Of a stretch of 12,791 bases of DNA, positions 1 to 7,603 are shown piece by piece (position 1 is the stretch's first letter; the number at the start of each line of letters is the position of its first letter). Under the pieces are notes generated by a model that was not told the DNA's origin, did no database searches, and worked only from the letters and a program-made list of their open reading frames with translations. Origin of the DNA: an uncultured Pseudomonadales bacterium. GTDB lineage: Bacteria > Pseudomonadota > Gammaproteobacteria > Pseudomonadales > Pseudohongiellaceae. The stretch spans positions 1 to 12,791 of the forward strand of contig CALKDE010000291.1 in assembly GCA_938082955.1 (NCBI GenBank). The letters are read 5' to 3'. A program made the position numbers and the translations under genes.

Positions 1-5
1 TGAAT

Positions 6-11
6 TAGGAT
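6..11 (+). promoter_or_regulatory. Ribosome binding site of the aminotransferase gene
   Basis: TAGGAT lies seven bases before the ATG at 18 and fixes this start over the Met at codon 6. The same TAGGA core followed by an A-rich spacer precedes the AbgT-family gene (from 2653) and the TPR gene (4316-4320), as expected if one translation style runs through the block. The promoter of the block must lie upstream of the window. Confidence 0.6.
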
Positions 12-17
12 AAAAAT

Positions 18-1193
18 ATGAGCTCTGCACTCATGCAGAACTATGGAACTCGGGAACTGAATTTTGAACGTGGCCAGGGTTCCTATTTGTTCACTAAAGA
101 TGGTGAGCGTTATCTCGATTTTGGAATGGGGATAGCAGTCAATAGCCTCGGCCACTGCAACCCTAAATTGATCGACGTACTGACGGGTCAAGCGAACCGC
201 CTGTGGCATACCTCCAATCTCTATAACACCGAGCCTAGCGAACAGCTGGCCAATAAACTAGTCGCCAGTACATTCGCCGATCGCGTCTTCTTCTGCAACT
301 CCGGCACCGAGGCGATTGAATGTGGCTTCAAAGCTATTCGCCGCTACTTCCATTCTAAGGACCTGGGTCATAAGAATCGTATTGTGTCGATGAGCGGTGC
401 ATTCCATGGGCGTAGCCTTGCCGCTATCGCGTCTGCTGCTAACCCTGTTCATTGCGAAGGCTTCCTCGTCGGAGACCCAGGCTTCGATCAAGCTGAGTTC
501 GGAAACTTCGAATCACTGCTGTGTGTGGTCAACGAGAATACCGCTGGAATCATCATCGAACCGATCCAAGGTGAAGGTGGTATTAGCGTTGCTGGAATCG
601 AATATCTTAAGGCTATCAGAGAGTTATGCGACTCACATAACATTCTACTTATGTTTGATGAAGTGCAATGCGGTATCGCACGCACCGGCAGCCTCTACGC
701 CTATCAACAATTGGGCGTTAATCCCGATATACTCGCCACAGCGAAGGGGCTTGGCGGTGGATTTCCAATTGGCGCGTGTCTCGCCACGGAAGAAGTCGCT
801 TGCTCCTTGGTGGCGGGAACTCACGGCAGTACTTTTGGAGGCAATCCTCTGGCGACGGCCGTTGGCAACGCCGTTATGGATACGCTTAATGATGCCGGCT
901 TTCTGCGAAATGTGAGTGAGTTAGGAGACTATTTAAAGGCTGAGCTTTCAACTCTCGTCCAGCGCTACCCGCTGTTACTTTCCGAAGTAAAGGGCCTTGG
1001 CCTTATGGTAGGTCTCTACTGCCTGACCGATGCGGGACAATTAATTACGCGCCTGCAAGAGCAGAAATTATTGGTTGTTAAGGCAGGGGGGAATAGCGTG
1101 CGCCTATTGCCCGCTCTCAATGTTAGCAAGAAAGAAATAGACTCTGCTGTTGAAATTTTCCGTAAGGCACTATCAGATATAGAAAATAACTAG
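18..1193 (+). CDS. argD: ArgD-like class III aminotransferase (acetylornithine aminotransferase family)
   Basis: This is a cytoplasmic PLP-dependent class III aminotransferase of 391 residues, the usual length for ArgD. Visible hallmarks are NSGTE at 94-98 (phosphate-binding cup), FHGR around 129-132 (aromatic residue stacking on PLP), EPIQGEGG, FDEVQCG with Asp214 (contacts the pyridine nitrogen), the Schiff-base Lys243 in AKGLGGGFP, and HGSTFGGNP. ArgD normally transfers the delta-amino group of N-acetylornithine to 2-oxoglutarate in arginine synthesis. The sequence, including LWHTSNLY and the C-terminal VRLLPALN, resembles the ArgD type I recall from alphaproteobacteria. The ATG at 18 is preceded by TAGGA at 6-10 with a 7-base spacer. 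No other arg gene lies in the window. It heads a row of genes for an epoxide hydrolase, an AbgT transporter and a TPR protein, so it could be a paralogue acting on another omega-amino substrate. The fold is certain; the substrate is not. Confidence 0.9.
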   Translation: MSSALMQNYGTRELNFERGQGSYLFTKDGERYLDFGMGIAVNSLGHCNPKLIDVLTGQANRLWHTSNLYNTEPSEQLANKLVASTFADRVFFCNSGTEAIECGFKAIRRYFHSKDLGHKNRIVSMSGAFHGRSLAAIASAANPVHCEGFLVGDPGFDQAEFGNFESLLCVVNENTAGIIIEPIQGEGGISVAGIEYLKAIRELCDSHNILLMFDEVQCGIARTGSLYAYQQLGVNPDILATAKGLGGGFPIGACLATEEVACSLVAGTHGSTFGGNPLATAVGNAVMDTLNDAGFLRNVSELGDYLKAELSTLVQRYPLLLSEVKGLGLMVGLYCLTDAGQLITRLQEQKLLVVKAGGNSVRLLPALNVSKKEIDSAVEIFRKALSDIENN

Positions 1194-1238
1194 GTACAAA
1201 CCAAGAATCAACTACCAGCTTGCGCTGCGAGGTACGTT

Positions 1239-2591
1239 ATGCACTTAAGACTATCAGTACTATCTATTAAACGAACAAGGCTCACCCTTGTATTAGCTGC
1301 AATTCTAACCATTGCGATTGCATCAGTCGCCATTGCTAAGCCTGACCTACTCAGATCAAATCTAGCGGATCTGAATAAAGTCACACCCTCTGAAAAGGAG
1401 AAGCCCATGCCTGAGTTCAGGTTTGCAAACAACGCACCCATCATACCCTTTGAGATCGATATCGCAGACGCTGCGATCGCGGATCTCAAACGCAGGCTTG
1501 CAGCTACCCGCATGCCTGATCAGATAGCAGATACCACTTGGGAGTATGGCACCGACTCCAGCTACCTGAGCGAACTAATCGCCTATTGGCAGAACGACTT
1601 CGACTGGAAGAAACAAGAATCTGAATTAAATCAATTCGACCAGTTCAAAACTGAAATCGATGGCTTAGATATGCACTTCATTCATCAGCGTTCCGAGAAC
1701 CCCGATGCAATTCCATTAATGATTGTTCACGGCTGGCCTGGGTCGGTAGCCGAATTCTCGAAGATCGTAGGGCCTCTCACCGACCCCGTCGCTCATGGGG
1801 GAGATATTGCCGATTCGTATCACGTCATAGCGCCCTCACTTCCCGGCTTCGGCTTTTCAGAAAGACCGAATGAGCCTGGTTATAGCCCGGAGAAGATTGC
1901 GCATATTCTTGCCGGTCTCATGCAGCGCCTCGGTTATGAGCAATATGCAATCGCAGGCGGGGATTGGGGCGCAATCATTAATCGCTATCTTGCTAACAAC
2001 TATCCAGAACGATTAATAGGCCTGCACTCCAATATGGTTTTAGCGGGCCCGCCAGCAGACGAAACGCAGCGAGACGATGTCTCAGAGGCAGTAAGCAGCT
2101 TACGCACCGCGCGAATTGCTTACATGCTGAATGAAGTTGGCTATCAACGAATTCAGGGGACTAAGCCACAAAGCTTAGGCTATGGATTAAATGATTCACC
2201 GGCGGGACTGGCCGCATGGATCGTAGAGAAGTTTCACGGCTGGTCCGACTTGCCGCAGGACGCAGACGGCGATCTCGACAATTATTTCAGCAAAGATGAG
2301 CTGCTGACCAATATCGCCATCTATTGGTTTACCGAGACCATTACCTCTTCTGCGCGTATCTATTACGAAAACAGTAAGACACCAGTCGTCAAGCCGATCG
2401 AGTATATCGATGTGCCTACTGGGGTCGCCCTCTACCCTGCTGAGATTTTTATAACGCCAAGATCCTGGGTGGCGGCAGCGTATGATTTACGCCACTACTC
2501 CCTAATGGAACAAGGCGGACACTTCGCAGCGCTGGAACAGCCCGCGAGCTATTTAAACGAGCTAAATACTTTTTTCCGGTTGCTTCGTTAA
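1239..2591 (+). CDS. Microsomal-type (EHN) epoxide hydrolase with N-terminal signal/anchor
   Basis: This is a 450-residue alpha/beta-hydrolase epoxide hydrolase of the EHN/microsomal class, which opens epoxides to vicinal diols. Residues 15-33 form a hydrophobic signal or membrane anchor after a basic start; a 23-residue linker follows, then the EHN domain from about 62. The catalytic set is complete by comparison with human EPHX1: HGWPG at 164-168 (oxyanion hole), nucleophile Asp242 in GGDWG, acid Glu402 in YPAEIF, base His428 in GGHFAALE, and lid tyrosines Tyr302 (NEVGY) and Tyr375 (SSARIY). The ATG at 1239 follows GAGG at 1229-1232. An in-frame ATG at 1407 (Met57) has a better AAGGAG at 1395-1400 and would give a signal-less form. 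The gene lies 45 bases after the aminotransferase gene and 74 before the AbgT-family gene, so cotranscription is likely. Activity is well supported; the substrate is unknown. Confidence 0.92.
   Translation: MHLRLSVLSIKRTRLTLVLAAILTIAIASVAIAKPDLLRSNLADLNKVTPSEKEKPMPEFRFANNAPIIPFEIDIADAAIADLKRRLAATRMPDQIADTTWEYGTDSSYLSELIAYWQNDFDWKKQESELNQFDQFKTEIDGLDMHFIHQRSENPDAIPLMIVHGWPGSVAEFSKIVGPLTDPVAHGGDIADSYHVIAPSLPGFGFSERPNEPGYSPEKIAHILAGLMQRLGYEQYAIAGGDWGAIINRYLANNYPERLIGLHSNMVLAGPPADETQRDDVSEAVSSLRTARIAYMLNEVGYQRIQGTKPQSLGYGLNDSPAGLAAWIVEKFHGWSDLPQDADGDLDNYFSKDELLTNIAIYWFTETITSSARIYYENSKTPVVKPIEYIDVPTGVALYPAEIFITPRSWVAAAYDLRHYSLMEQGGHFAALEQPASYLNELNTFFRLLR
1395..1400 (+). promoter_or_regulatory. Internal Shine-Dalgarno before Met57 of the epoxide hydrolase
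   Basis: AAGGAG stands six bases before an in-frame ATG at 1407. Initiation there would give a protein of 394 residues that lacks the signal/anchor but keeps the whole EHN and catalytic domains. The motif also simply encodes part of a Glu-Lys-Glu-Lys run, so it may be fortuitous. Confidence 0.4.
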
Positions 2592-2665
2592 GGCCCTGCC
2601 ATACAGTAAATGCAGAGTGTTACTAACAAGCGATCGTCGTGTATCAGCCGCCTAGGATAATAACA

Positions 2666-4246
2666 ATGAATGAGAACGCACAAAAACAAACCAATGAAAT
2701 GAAAGGTATTCTCGCCTGGATAGAGAAGTCTGGAAACAAGCTGCCAGATCCGGTATTCATCTTTCTTTACTGTATTGCTGTTGTCATAGCCATAAGTGTC
2801 GTCGCGGCCGTATTTGGCGTGTCTGCAGCCCACCCTACACAGGTCGATGCGGCAGGTAATGCTATTATGATTAGTGCCGAGAGCTTGCTGTCGGCGGGAA
2901 ATATCCAGCGCTTACTTGTAGATATGCCGGAAACTTTTACCAGCTTCCATCCTCTTGGTTATGTCCTTGTGGTAATGCTCGGTGCAGGCGTTGCAGAGCG
3001 TTCTGGTCTTTTTGCGTCCGCGATGAGCGGCGCCGTATCGAAGGCTCCTTTATTTCTGCTTACCCCAGCTGTGGCGCTTATTGGCATGGTGGGTAACCTA
3101 GCGGCCGACGCTGCCTATGTTGTTCTAATCCCGTTGGCTGGCGTTATCTTCGCCGCCGCCGGTCGCCACCCAATCGCCGGCATAGCCACGGCCTTTGCCG
3201 GTGTGTCCGGTGGATTCTCAGCAAACCTTTTGCCTGGCCAGCTAGACGCCCTCCTATTCGGTATCACCGAGGCGGCAGCCGAAACTATCCAGCCCTCGTG
3301 GGATGCGAACATCGCTGGTAACGCCTACTTTATCATCGCCATGACCTTCGTGTTTCTACCGTCGATCTGGTATGTCACCGACAGGATCATCGAGCCTCGA
3401 TTGGCGCCGATTAAACCCGGTGATGCCCAGAGCACTGCCGCTGGCGTCATCAAAGACCCGAGCACCACATTGAGCGATAGCGAACGCAAAGGCCTGGCTC
3501 GTGCCGGTTATGCTTGTCTGGGAATTATCGCGCTTTGGATCTTCCTAACAGTGGGCCCTGGCACTCCGCTTATAAATGAAGCGGCAAATCCTGAGGCCAG
3601 ACTCACGCCAATGTTTCAATCTTTGGTCGCCGGCTTCTTCTTTTTATTCCTCGCCGCAGGTTGGGCGTATGGGTCAGCTACCGGCACCGTATCGAATCAT
3701 CGCGATATCGTGAAGATGATGAGTGGCGCTATGGCAGACCTCTCCTATTATCTGGTGCTCGCGTTCACCGCCGCTCACTTTGTAGCAATGTTCAACTGGT
3801 CAAATCTTGGTCTTATTTTTGCTATCAAAGGAGCCGCCGTATTAGAAGGCTCTAGCCTTCCGGATTCCGCCTTGATGGCACTGATAATTTTATTCGGTGC
3901 AACCATCAATCTGTTTATAGGTTCTGCTAGCGCGAAGTGGGCTCTGCTCGCACCCGTGCTCGTACCGATGCTAATGTTGATTGGCATCAGCCCTGAGATG
4001 AGCACTGCTGCCTACCGTGTGGGTGACGGCGCAACAAACATCATTACGCCCCTCATGCCTTACTTCCCTTTGATACTTATATTTTGCCAGCGCTGGCAAA
4101 AAGAGTTCGGACTTGGGTCGCTGGCCGCAACGATGCTGCCCTATTCTGCGGTGCTTCTAGTTTCGGGCCTGATATTAACTGTCATCTGGGTAATCTTAGG
4201 TTGGCCACTAGGGCCTAATGCACCCGTTGAATTCATTTTGCAGTAG
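2666..4246 (+). CDS. abgT: AbgT-family transporter
   Basis: This is an inner-membrane carrier of the AbgT family, whose members include E. coli AbgT (p-aminobenzoyl-glutamate uptake) and the MtrF/YdaH pumps described as exporting sulfonamides. From the ATG at 2666 it has 526 residues, normal for the family. Many hydrophobic segments are visible, along with family motifs: AADAAYV around 146, GRHPIAG, GFSANLLPGQLD and the C-terminal SASAKW...YRVGDGATN. Trp425, Pro443, Arg451 and Asp454 have exactly the spacing of MtrF Trp420/Pro438/Arg446/Asp449. Asp194 is a candidate for the Na+-binding Asp. A GTG at 2639 would add nine residues, but AGGA at 2654-2657 places ribosomes on the ATG at 2666. The position between the epoxide hydrolase and TPR genes suggests the carrier moves the substrate or product of the same pathway. 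Direction and substrate cannot be read from sequence. Confidence 0.93.
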   Translation: MNENAQKQTNEMKGILAWIEKSGNKLPDPVFIFLYCIAVVIAISVVAAVFGVSAAHPTQVDAAGNAIMISAESLLSAGNIQRLLVDMPETFTSFHPLGYVLVVMLGAGVAERSGLFASAMSGAVSKAPLFLLTPAVALIGMVGNLAADAAYVVLIPLAGVIFAAAGRHPIAGIATAFAGVSGGFSANLLPGQLDALLFGITEAAAETIQPSWDANIAGNAYFIIAMTFVFLPSIWYVTDRIIEPRLAPIKPGDAQSTAAGVIKDPSTTLSDSERKGLARAGYACLGIIALWIFLTVGPGTPLINEAANPEARLTPMFQSLVAGFFFLFLAAGWAYGSATGTVSNHRDIVKMMSGAMADLSYYLVLAFTAAHFVAMFNWSNLGLIFAIKGAAVLEGSSLPDSALMALIILFGATINLFIGSASAKWALLAPVLVPMLMLIGISPEMSTAAYRVGDGATNIITPLMPYFPLILIFCQRWQKEFGLGSLAATMLPYSAVLLVSGLILTVIWVILGWPLGPNAPVEFILQ

Positions 4247-4327
4247 ATCAATTTTAGCGAACAAATTACGGGTACTATCTAGTCACTGACAACCGAACTT
4301 ATAGAACTAAAATCGTAGGAACAAACT

Positions 4328-5911
4328 ATGAACCGATTCTCTATCGCGTTAGCCGCCTTATGCTGCTGCGGCATCAGCATCAATACCCTCGCTCAGCAGG
4401 TCGACTATCCCGATTCCTTTAACGAACCTATAAAACTGTTTGATAGTGCGATGGGTGACTTTCACTTCCCTATCTCTTCTGACAACGAAATGGCTCAGAC
4501 CTATTTTGATCAGGGGTTTCAATTAATGTATTCGTTCGCAAAGGAAGACTCGGCACGATCATTTAAAGCCTCACACACGGCAGATCCAGATTGCGCGATC
4601 TGCTATTGGGGAGAGGCATGGAGTTGGGGCTCTTACTTAAACGGCGCAATGACCACCGCACAGTCGCCGCGTGCTTATTATGCACTGCAACAAGCCTTGG
4701 CTAGGATCCAGGGCGCTACCGCGAAAGAAGCCGACATGATTCGAGCACTTGCCATTCGCTACGTCGAGGATTTCGATCCAGAGACTCGACGCATTCAAGA
4801 CCAAGCCTACGCCAACGCTATGGGAGAACTTTCTGCGAAGTATCCAAATGATCTCGATATAGCAACGCTATACGGCGAGTCGCTGTTCTTGCTCGAAGAA
4901 CGTCGCGGCTATCGTCAACTAGATGATCCAAACGTGACTCGACTGCACGGCGTACTCCTGGCCGTGCTCGAAAAGGACATCAGGCACCCTGGAGCCTGTC
5001 ATCTGCTCGTTCATGCGACGGAGTCTACATCTACCCCAGAGCTTGCTGCACCCTGCGCCCGATTCTTAGGCAGCTCTATTCCAGGTGCAAGTCACATCAA
5101 CCACATGCCCAGCCATACCTGGAACGAGATGGGCCTGTGGCATGATGCGGTGCGCGCAAATACACTCGCCTGGCACTCCGATCAAAAGGCAGCTATCGGT
5201 GAAGGCTTCGCAATTTACCCAACTCACAATCTAACGATGCTCTACTATGCTGCCAGTATGGGCGGCGAAAGCGCCGCGGCTGTTCAAGCGGCGAAGGATC
5301 TTGCCAAGCTAAACAACAATACCTCAATGCATAGCATGGCGCTGATTCGCTTCGGCCGTTTCGATGAGGTCTTGGATATAACCGAACCGCCAACGGGCGA
5401 GATTAATCTGAGTATGTATGATTTCTCCCAAGGCTACGCCGCGCTGAAATCAGGTGACACCGACAAGGCAAGGGATGCCATGCAGTCCCTTAAAGAGCTG
5501 ACCGAGACGACTACCGCGCGATTCCGTTTCCACGACGGCAAAGATATCGTCGGTGCGCTTGCTGGGATTTTAGAAGGCGAGATCGCCTGGACCGAGGGGA
5601 ATATAGAAGCAGCCGCCGACGCTTTCCGTCTGGCTACGCACTACTACGATAAGCTGAATTACGATGAGCCAGAGCCACTGCCTTTTTCTCCGCGGCACTG
5701 GTTAGGCGCCGCTTATATGGAATTGCAAGCATATGACAATGCGTTAGAAGTCTACCGCCGGGATCTAAGCGAGCACCCTCATAACATTTGGTCTTTATTT
5801 GGAATACAGCAGGCACTGGCTATGATAGGAGAGTCTGATCCTGTTATCGATAAGGATCTTTTTGAAGCCCTGAGTTATGCCGACATCTGGATGCTTAATA
5901 CGAAGTATTAA
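4328..5911 (+). CDS. Secreted TPR protein with conserved His/Cys cluster
   Basis: This is a 527-residue protein of unknown function. Residues 1-22 form a Sec signal peptide (hydrophobic core with three consecutive Cys, likely cleavage after TLA), so it should be periplasmic or exported. TPR-type helical pairs run along the rest: FDQGFQLMYSF/SARSFKASHTADP near 55-87, and more at about 360-520. I recognise the family only as a widespread unnamed TPR group. Its conserved motifs are here: DPDCAICYWGEA (Cys89, Cys92), HPGACHLLVHATE (His220, Cys224, His225, His229) and SHINHMPSHTW (His256, His259, His263). Such a His set could bind a metal, which is inference. CAIC lacks the His of a haem-c site. 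The ATG follows TAGGA at 4316-4320. The gene lies 81 bases after the AbgT-family gene and is the last of the + strand block. Its stop codon sits inside a perfect hairpin. Confidence 0.85.
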   Translation: MNRFSIALAALCCCGISINTLAQQVDYPDSFNEPIKLFDSAMGDFHFPISSDNEMAQTYFDQGFQLMYSFAKEDSARSFKASHTADPDCAICYWGEAWSWGSYLNGAMTTAQSPRAYYALQQALARIQGATAKEADMIRALAIRYVEDFDPETRRIQDQAYANAMGELSAKYPNDLDIATLYGESLFLLEERRGYRQLDDPNVTRLHGVLLAVLEKDIRHPGACHLLVHATESTSTPELAAPCARFLGSSIPGASHINHMPSHTWNEMGLWHDAVRANTLAWHSDQKAAIGEGFAIYPTHNLTMLYYAASMGGESAAAVQAAKDLAKLNNNTSMHSMALIRFGRFDEVLDITEPPTGEINLSMYDFSQGYAALKSGDTDKARDAMQSLKELTETTTARFRFHDGKDIVGALAGILEGEIAWTEGNIEAAADAFRLATHYYDKLNYDEPEPLPFSPRHWLGAAYMELQAYDNALEVYRRDLSEHPHNIWSLFGIQQALAMIGESDPVIDKDLFEALSYADIWMLNTKY

Positions 5912-5918
5912 GCATCCA
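5888..5918 (+). terminator. Hairpin terminator overlapping the TPR gene stop codon
   Basis: Bases 5888-5901 and 5905-5918 are perfect inverted complements of 14 bp around a GAA loop. The TAA stop (5909-5911) lies in the right arm and the last codons lie in the left arm. A short T-rich tail (TTTCTT, 5919-5924) follows on the + strand, but no T-run follows on the - strand, so it should end + strand transcripts only. The stem is A+T-rich, so it may also protect the 3' end of the mRNA rather than stop polymerase cleanly. It separates the block from the convergent lipoprotein gene, whose stop is at 5944. Confidence 0.65.
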
Positions 5919-5943
5919 TTTCTTAAGCCGAATTGCTACGTGT

Positions 5944-6861
5944 CTAGAATTTGGCGCGCACTATTTCTGGCGGCTCGTCATCAGAAAAATGTGGCTGCAC
6001 AACGTATATCTCATCCCCAACGACGGCGCCTGTGGTGGACTGCCCTGAATAACTCGCCATGCCAGTGAGTCGCGCTGATCGCCAATTGTCGTCGCTGCGA
6101 TACTTCACTGCCCTACTTCTATTATTCGATACGCCAGCTAAACTTCCATCAGATGCCCAAACTATGCCATCAACGCCCGTCGCAGGAACATCCAAGTCTA
6201 TCAGCGCCCAGCGCGAGGGGTTATCAACTGGCACTCTAATGAGCTGCCCGCTCCCCGGTGATGCCAATATTAGGTAGCCCGCAGGATGATACTCAATGCC
6301 ATTTAATCCAAATTCAGCATCGACGCCAAAATCGATAAGCACACTCGCGCGATAATATTTGTCTACCTTATAGACGATCTTCATTCTGCTATCGGTGACA
6401 TAGGCAACTCCGGCCTTACTCACTGCAACGTCGTTAGCGAAATGTGCGGCATCGGCTGGCTTATTTGGAATACTTGCCGCGAGGTCAACCATGGCTAGCT
6501 GTTCCCCAGTCGTTAGGTTATAGATACCAAGTTCGGCCGCTCCACTGGGGATTCCCGTATTGGAGTTGGCGACGAACAAGATGTCGCGCGTTTCATCGAC
6601 TTCGATGCCTACAGAGGCATTAAGGTCTGGCGAGGTTATCGCAGGAATAACGCTGCCACTAGACGTCACTTCATAGATTGTTCCATCGGAGATCGAGTCG
6701 GTGAGAAAACGGTTACGGTTATTGTCATACTCGATGCCCTCGGGAACAAACCCCCCACGCTCAGCTACAATTCTGTCCGGGACCAAGCCTGAGGATAATC
6801 CGTTGGCACAGCCTGTTAACGTAACTAGCAGAACTAGGCCTGCTGTGACTCGCGTATTCAT
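5944..6861 (-). CDS. SMP-30/gluconolactonase-like beta-propeller lipoprotein
   Basis: This is a 305-residue lipoprotein. The N-terminus is a short basic stretch, a hydrophobic core and the lipobox LTGC, with lipid attachment expected at Cys18. The +2 residue is Ala, so outer-membrane sorting is expected. The rest has repeated propeller-like strands (PEGIEYDNNRNRFLTDS, LNGIEYHPAGYLILA, GVDGIVWASDGSLAG) of the SMP-30/gluconolactonase superfamily. Glu41, Asn187 and Asp231 sit in the motif contexts and approximate spacing of the SMP-30 metal ligands (human Glu18, Asn154, Asp204), so a divalent-metal lactonase or related hydrolase is possible. Similar propellers can also be non-enzymatic. The ATG at 6861 follows GGGAG (around 6868-6872). 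The gene faces the + strand block and is divergent from the 140-residue membrane protein gene. Confidence 0.8.
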   Translation of the reverse strand: MNTRVTAGLVLLVTLTGCANGLSSGLVPDRIVAERGGFVPEGIEYDNNRNRFLTDSISDGTIYEVTSSGSVIPAITSPDLNASVGIEVDETRDILFVANSNTGIPSGAAELGIYNLTTGEQLAMVDLAASIPNKPADAAHFANDVAVSKAGVAYVTDSRMKIVYKVDKYYRASVLIDFGVDAEFGLNGIEYHPAGYLILASPGSGQLIRVPVDNPSRWALIDLDVPATGVDGIVWASDGSLAGVSNNRSRAVKYRSDDNWRSARLTGMASYSGQSTTGAVVGDEIYVVQPHFSDDEPPEIVRAKF

Positions 6862-6931
6862 TTTTTACTCCCGAAGTAAGATTAGCTGTCCACGCCCAAT
6901 TGACGCAGACAGTGCACAGATAGTGGTGGTT

Positions 6932-6962
6932 ATTATACTAAACTCTTGCCCCAACTCGGCAA
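6932..6962 (-). promoter_or_regulatory. Candidate sigma70 promoter of the SMP-30-like lipoprotein gene
   Basis: On the - strand a perfect TATAAT (6932-6937) lies about 70 bases before the start codon, with TTGCCG (6957-6962) as a possible -35 box. The 19-base spacer is longer than ideal, so the -10 box is the stronger part of the call. Confidence 0.35.
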
Positions 6963-7105
6963 ACGCTAATAGAATTCAATAGTAACAAGTTGTGAGCCTC
7001 ATCTGTGATTGTAAGAAATAAAAGAGTGCTTCCCCAATTCGAAGTGCTTTGCTCTAATCCCCTATCCACGACATCATCAAAAGTCGAAACTCGAGAGATA
7101 CATCT

Positions 7106-7528
7106 GTGATTACTCAGCAAAACCGAAAAACGAATACTCGCCTCAGCGCCCTCCCACTTACCCTGCTCGCACTGGGTAGCAGTCCCACAATAGCCGCCTC
7201 TGTGAATAGTGCAGGTTCTGCTGACTCCTGGGATTTGATAATTTGGCTTGTGGTATTCACCGCCACCACAGGAAGTGCCGTGCTGAATATTGCTGCCATT
7301 CGGAACTGGGATAGGAATTGGGGTCTAGTCTCGGGGTTGCCGTTACTCGGCTTGCTGCTTTGGGGCACGCTTATCTTGGTTGCCAAGCAATTGGACGCTA
7401 GTACTCACGAATTGTGGGCACTTGAGATATTCGCCTGGGCGATGATTAACCTGATCTATATGGTGACGGCGATGACGGCGAAACGCATGTTTGCTAAGCG
7501 CGATGGTGAGGGACCTGCTAACTCCTAA
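7106..7528 (+). CDS. Small membrane protein of unknown function
   Basis: This is a 140-residue protein I do not recognise. It has a hydrophobic N-terminal segment (about 13-30, signal-like, ending near TIAAS) and then three likely membrane helices at about 46-65, 77-95 and 107-125. The C-terminus is short and basic-polar (KRMFAKRDGEG), which favours a cytoplasmic end. A loop between helices carries NWDRNW. The start is GTG at 7106, preceded by a GAGAGA stretch around 7093-7098, a modest ribosome binding site; no in-frame ATG lies near. It is divergent from the lipoprotein gene with a 244-base gap, and convergent with glpE. Length, hydrophobic pattern and sensible codon use suggest a real gene. 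No function is proposed. Confidence 0.65.
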   Translation: MITQQNRKTNTRLSALPLTLLALGSSPTIAASVNSAGSADSWDLIIWLVVFTATTGSAVLNIAAIRNWDRNWGLVSGLPLLGLLLWGTLILVAKQLDASTHELWALEIFAWAMINLIYMVTAMTAKRMFAKRDGEGPANS

Positions 7529-7603
7529 GCTCTAGAACTAAGGCCCGAGCAATTAGTTAGCGTCTATAGCAAGTGTCTATTTATCCGCTTATTCGGAAAA
7601 CCT

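Noticed and set aside
397..915. 172-codon open frame inside the aminotransferase gene
   Set aside because: It is a frame-shadow of a gene with clear catalytic motifs, and its own translation shows no domain.
2639..2665. GTG at 2639 as the start of the AbgT-family gene
   Set aside because: The nine extra codons lack a ribosome binding site, while AGGA at 2654-2657 is well placed for the ATG at 2666.
4286..4313. CTGACA - 16 bases - TAAAAT as an internal promoter for the TPR gene
   Set aside because: The boxes fit sigma70 well, but the implied transcript start near 4320 would remove the TAGGA ribosome binding site at 4316-4320, so a working promoter here is doubtful.
4592..4603. CAIC in the TPR protein as a cytochrome c haem site
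   Set aside because: The fifth residue is Tyr, not His, so the CxxCH motif is absent.
7536..7558. AACTAA/TTAGTT inverted repeat as a terminator after the small membrane protein gene
   Set aside because: The stem has only six A+T-rich pairs, the loop is 11 bases and no T-run follows.
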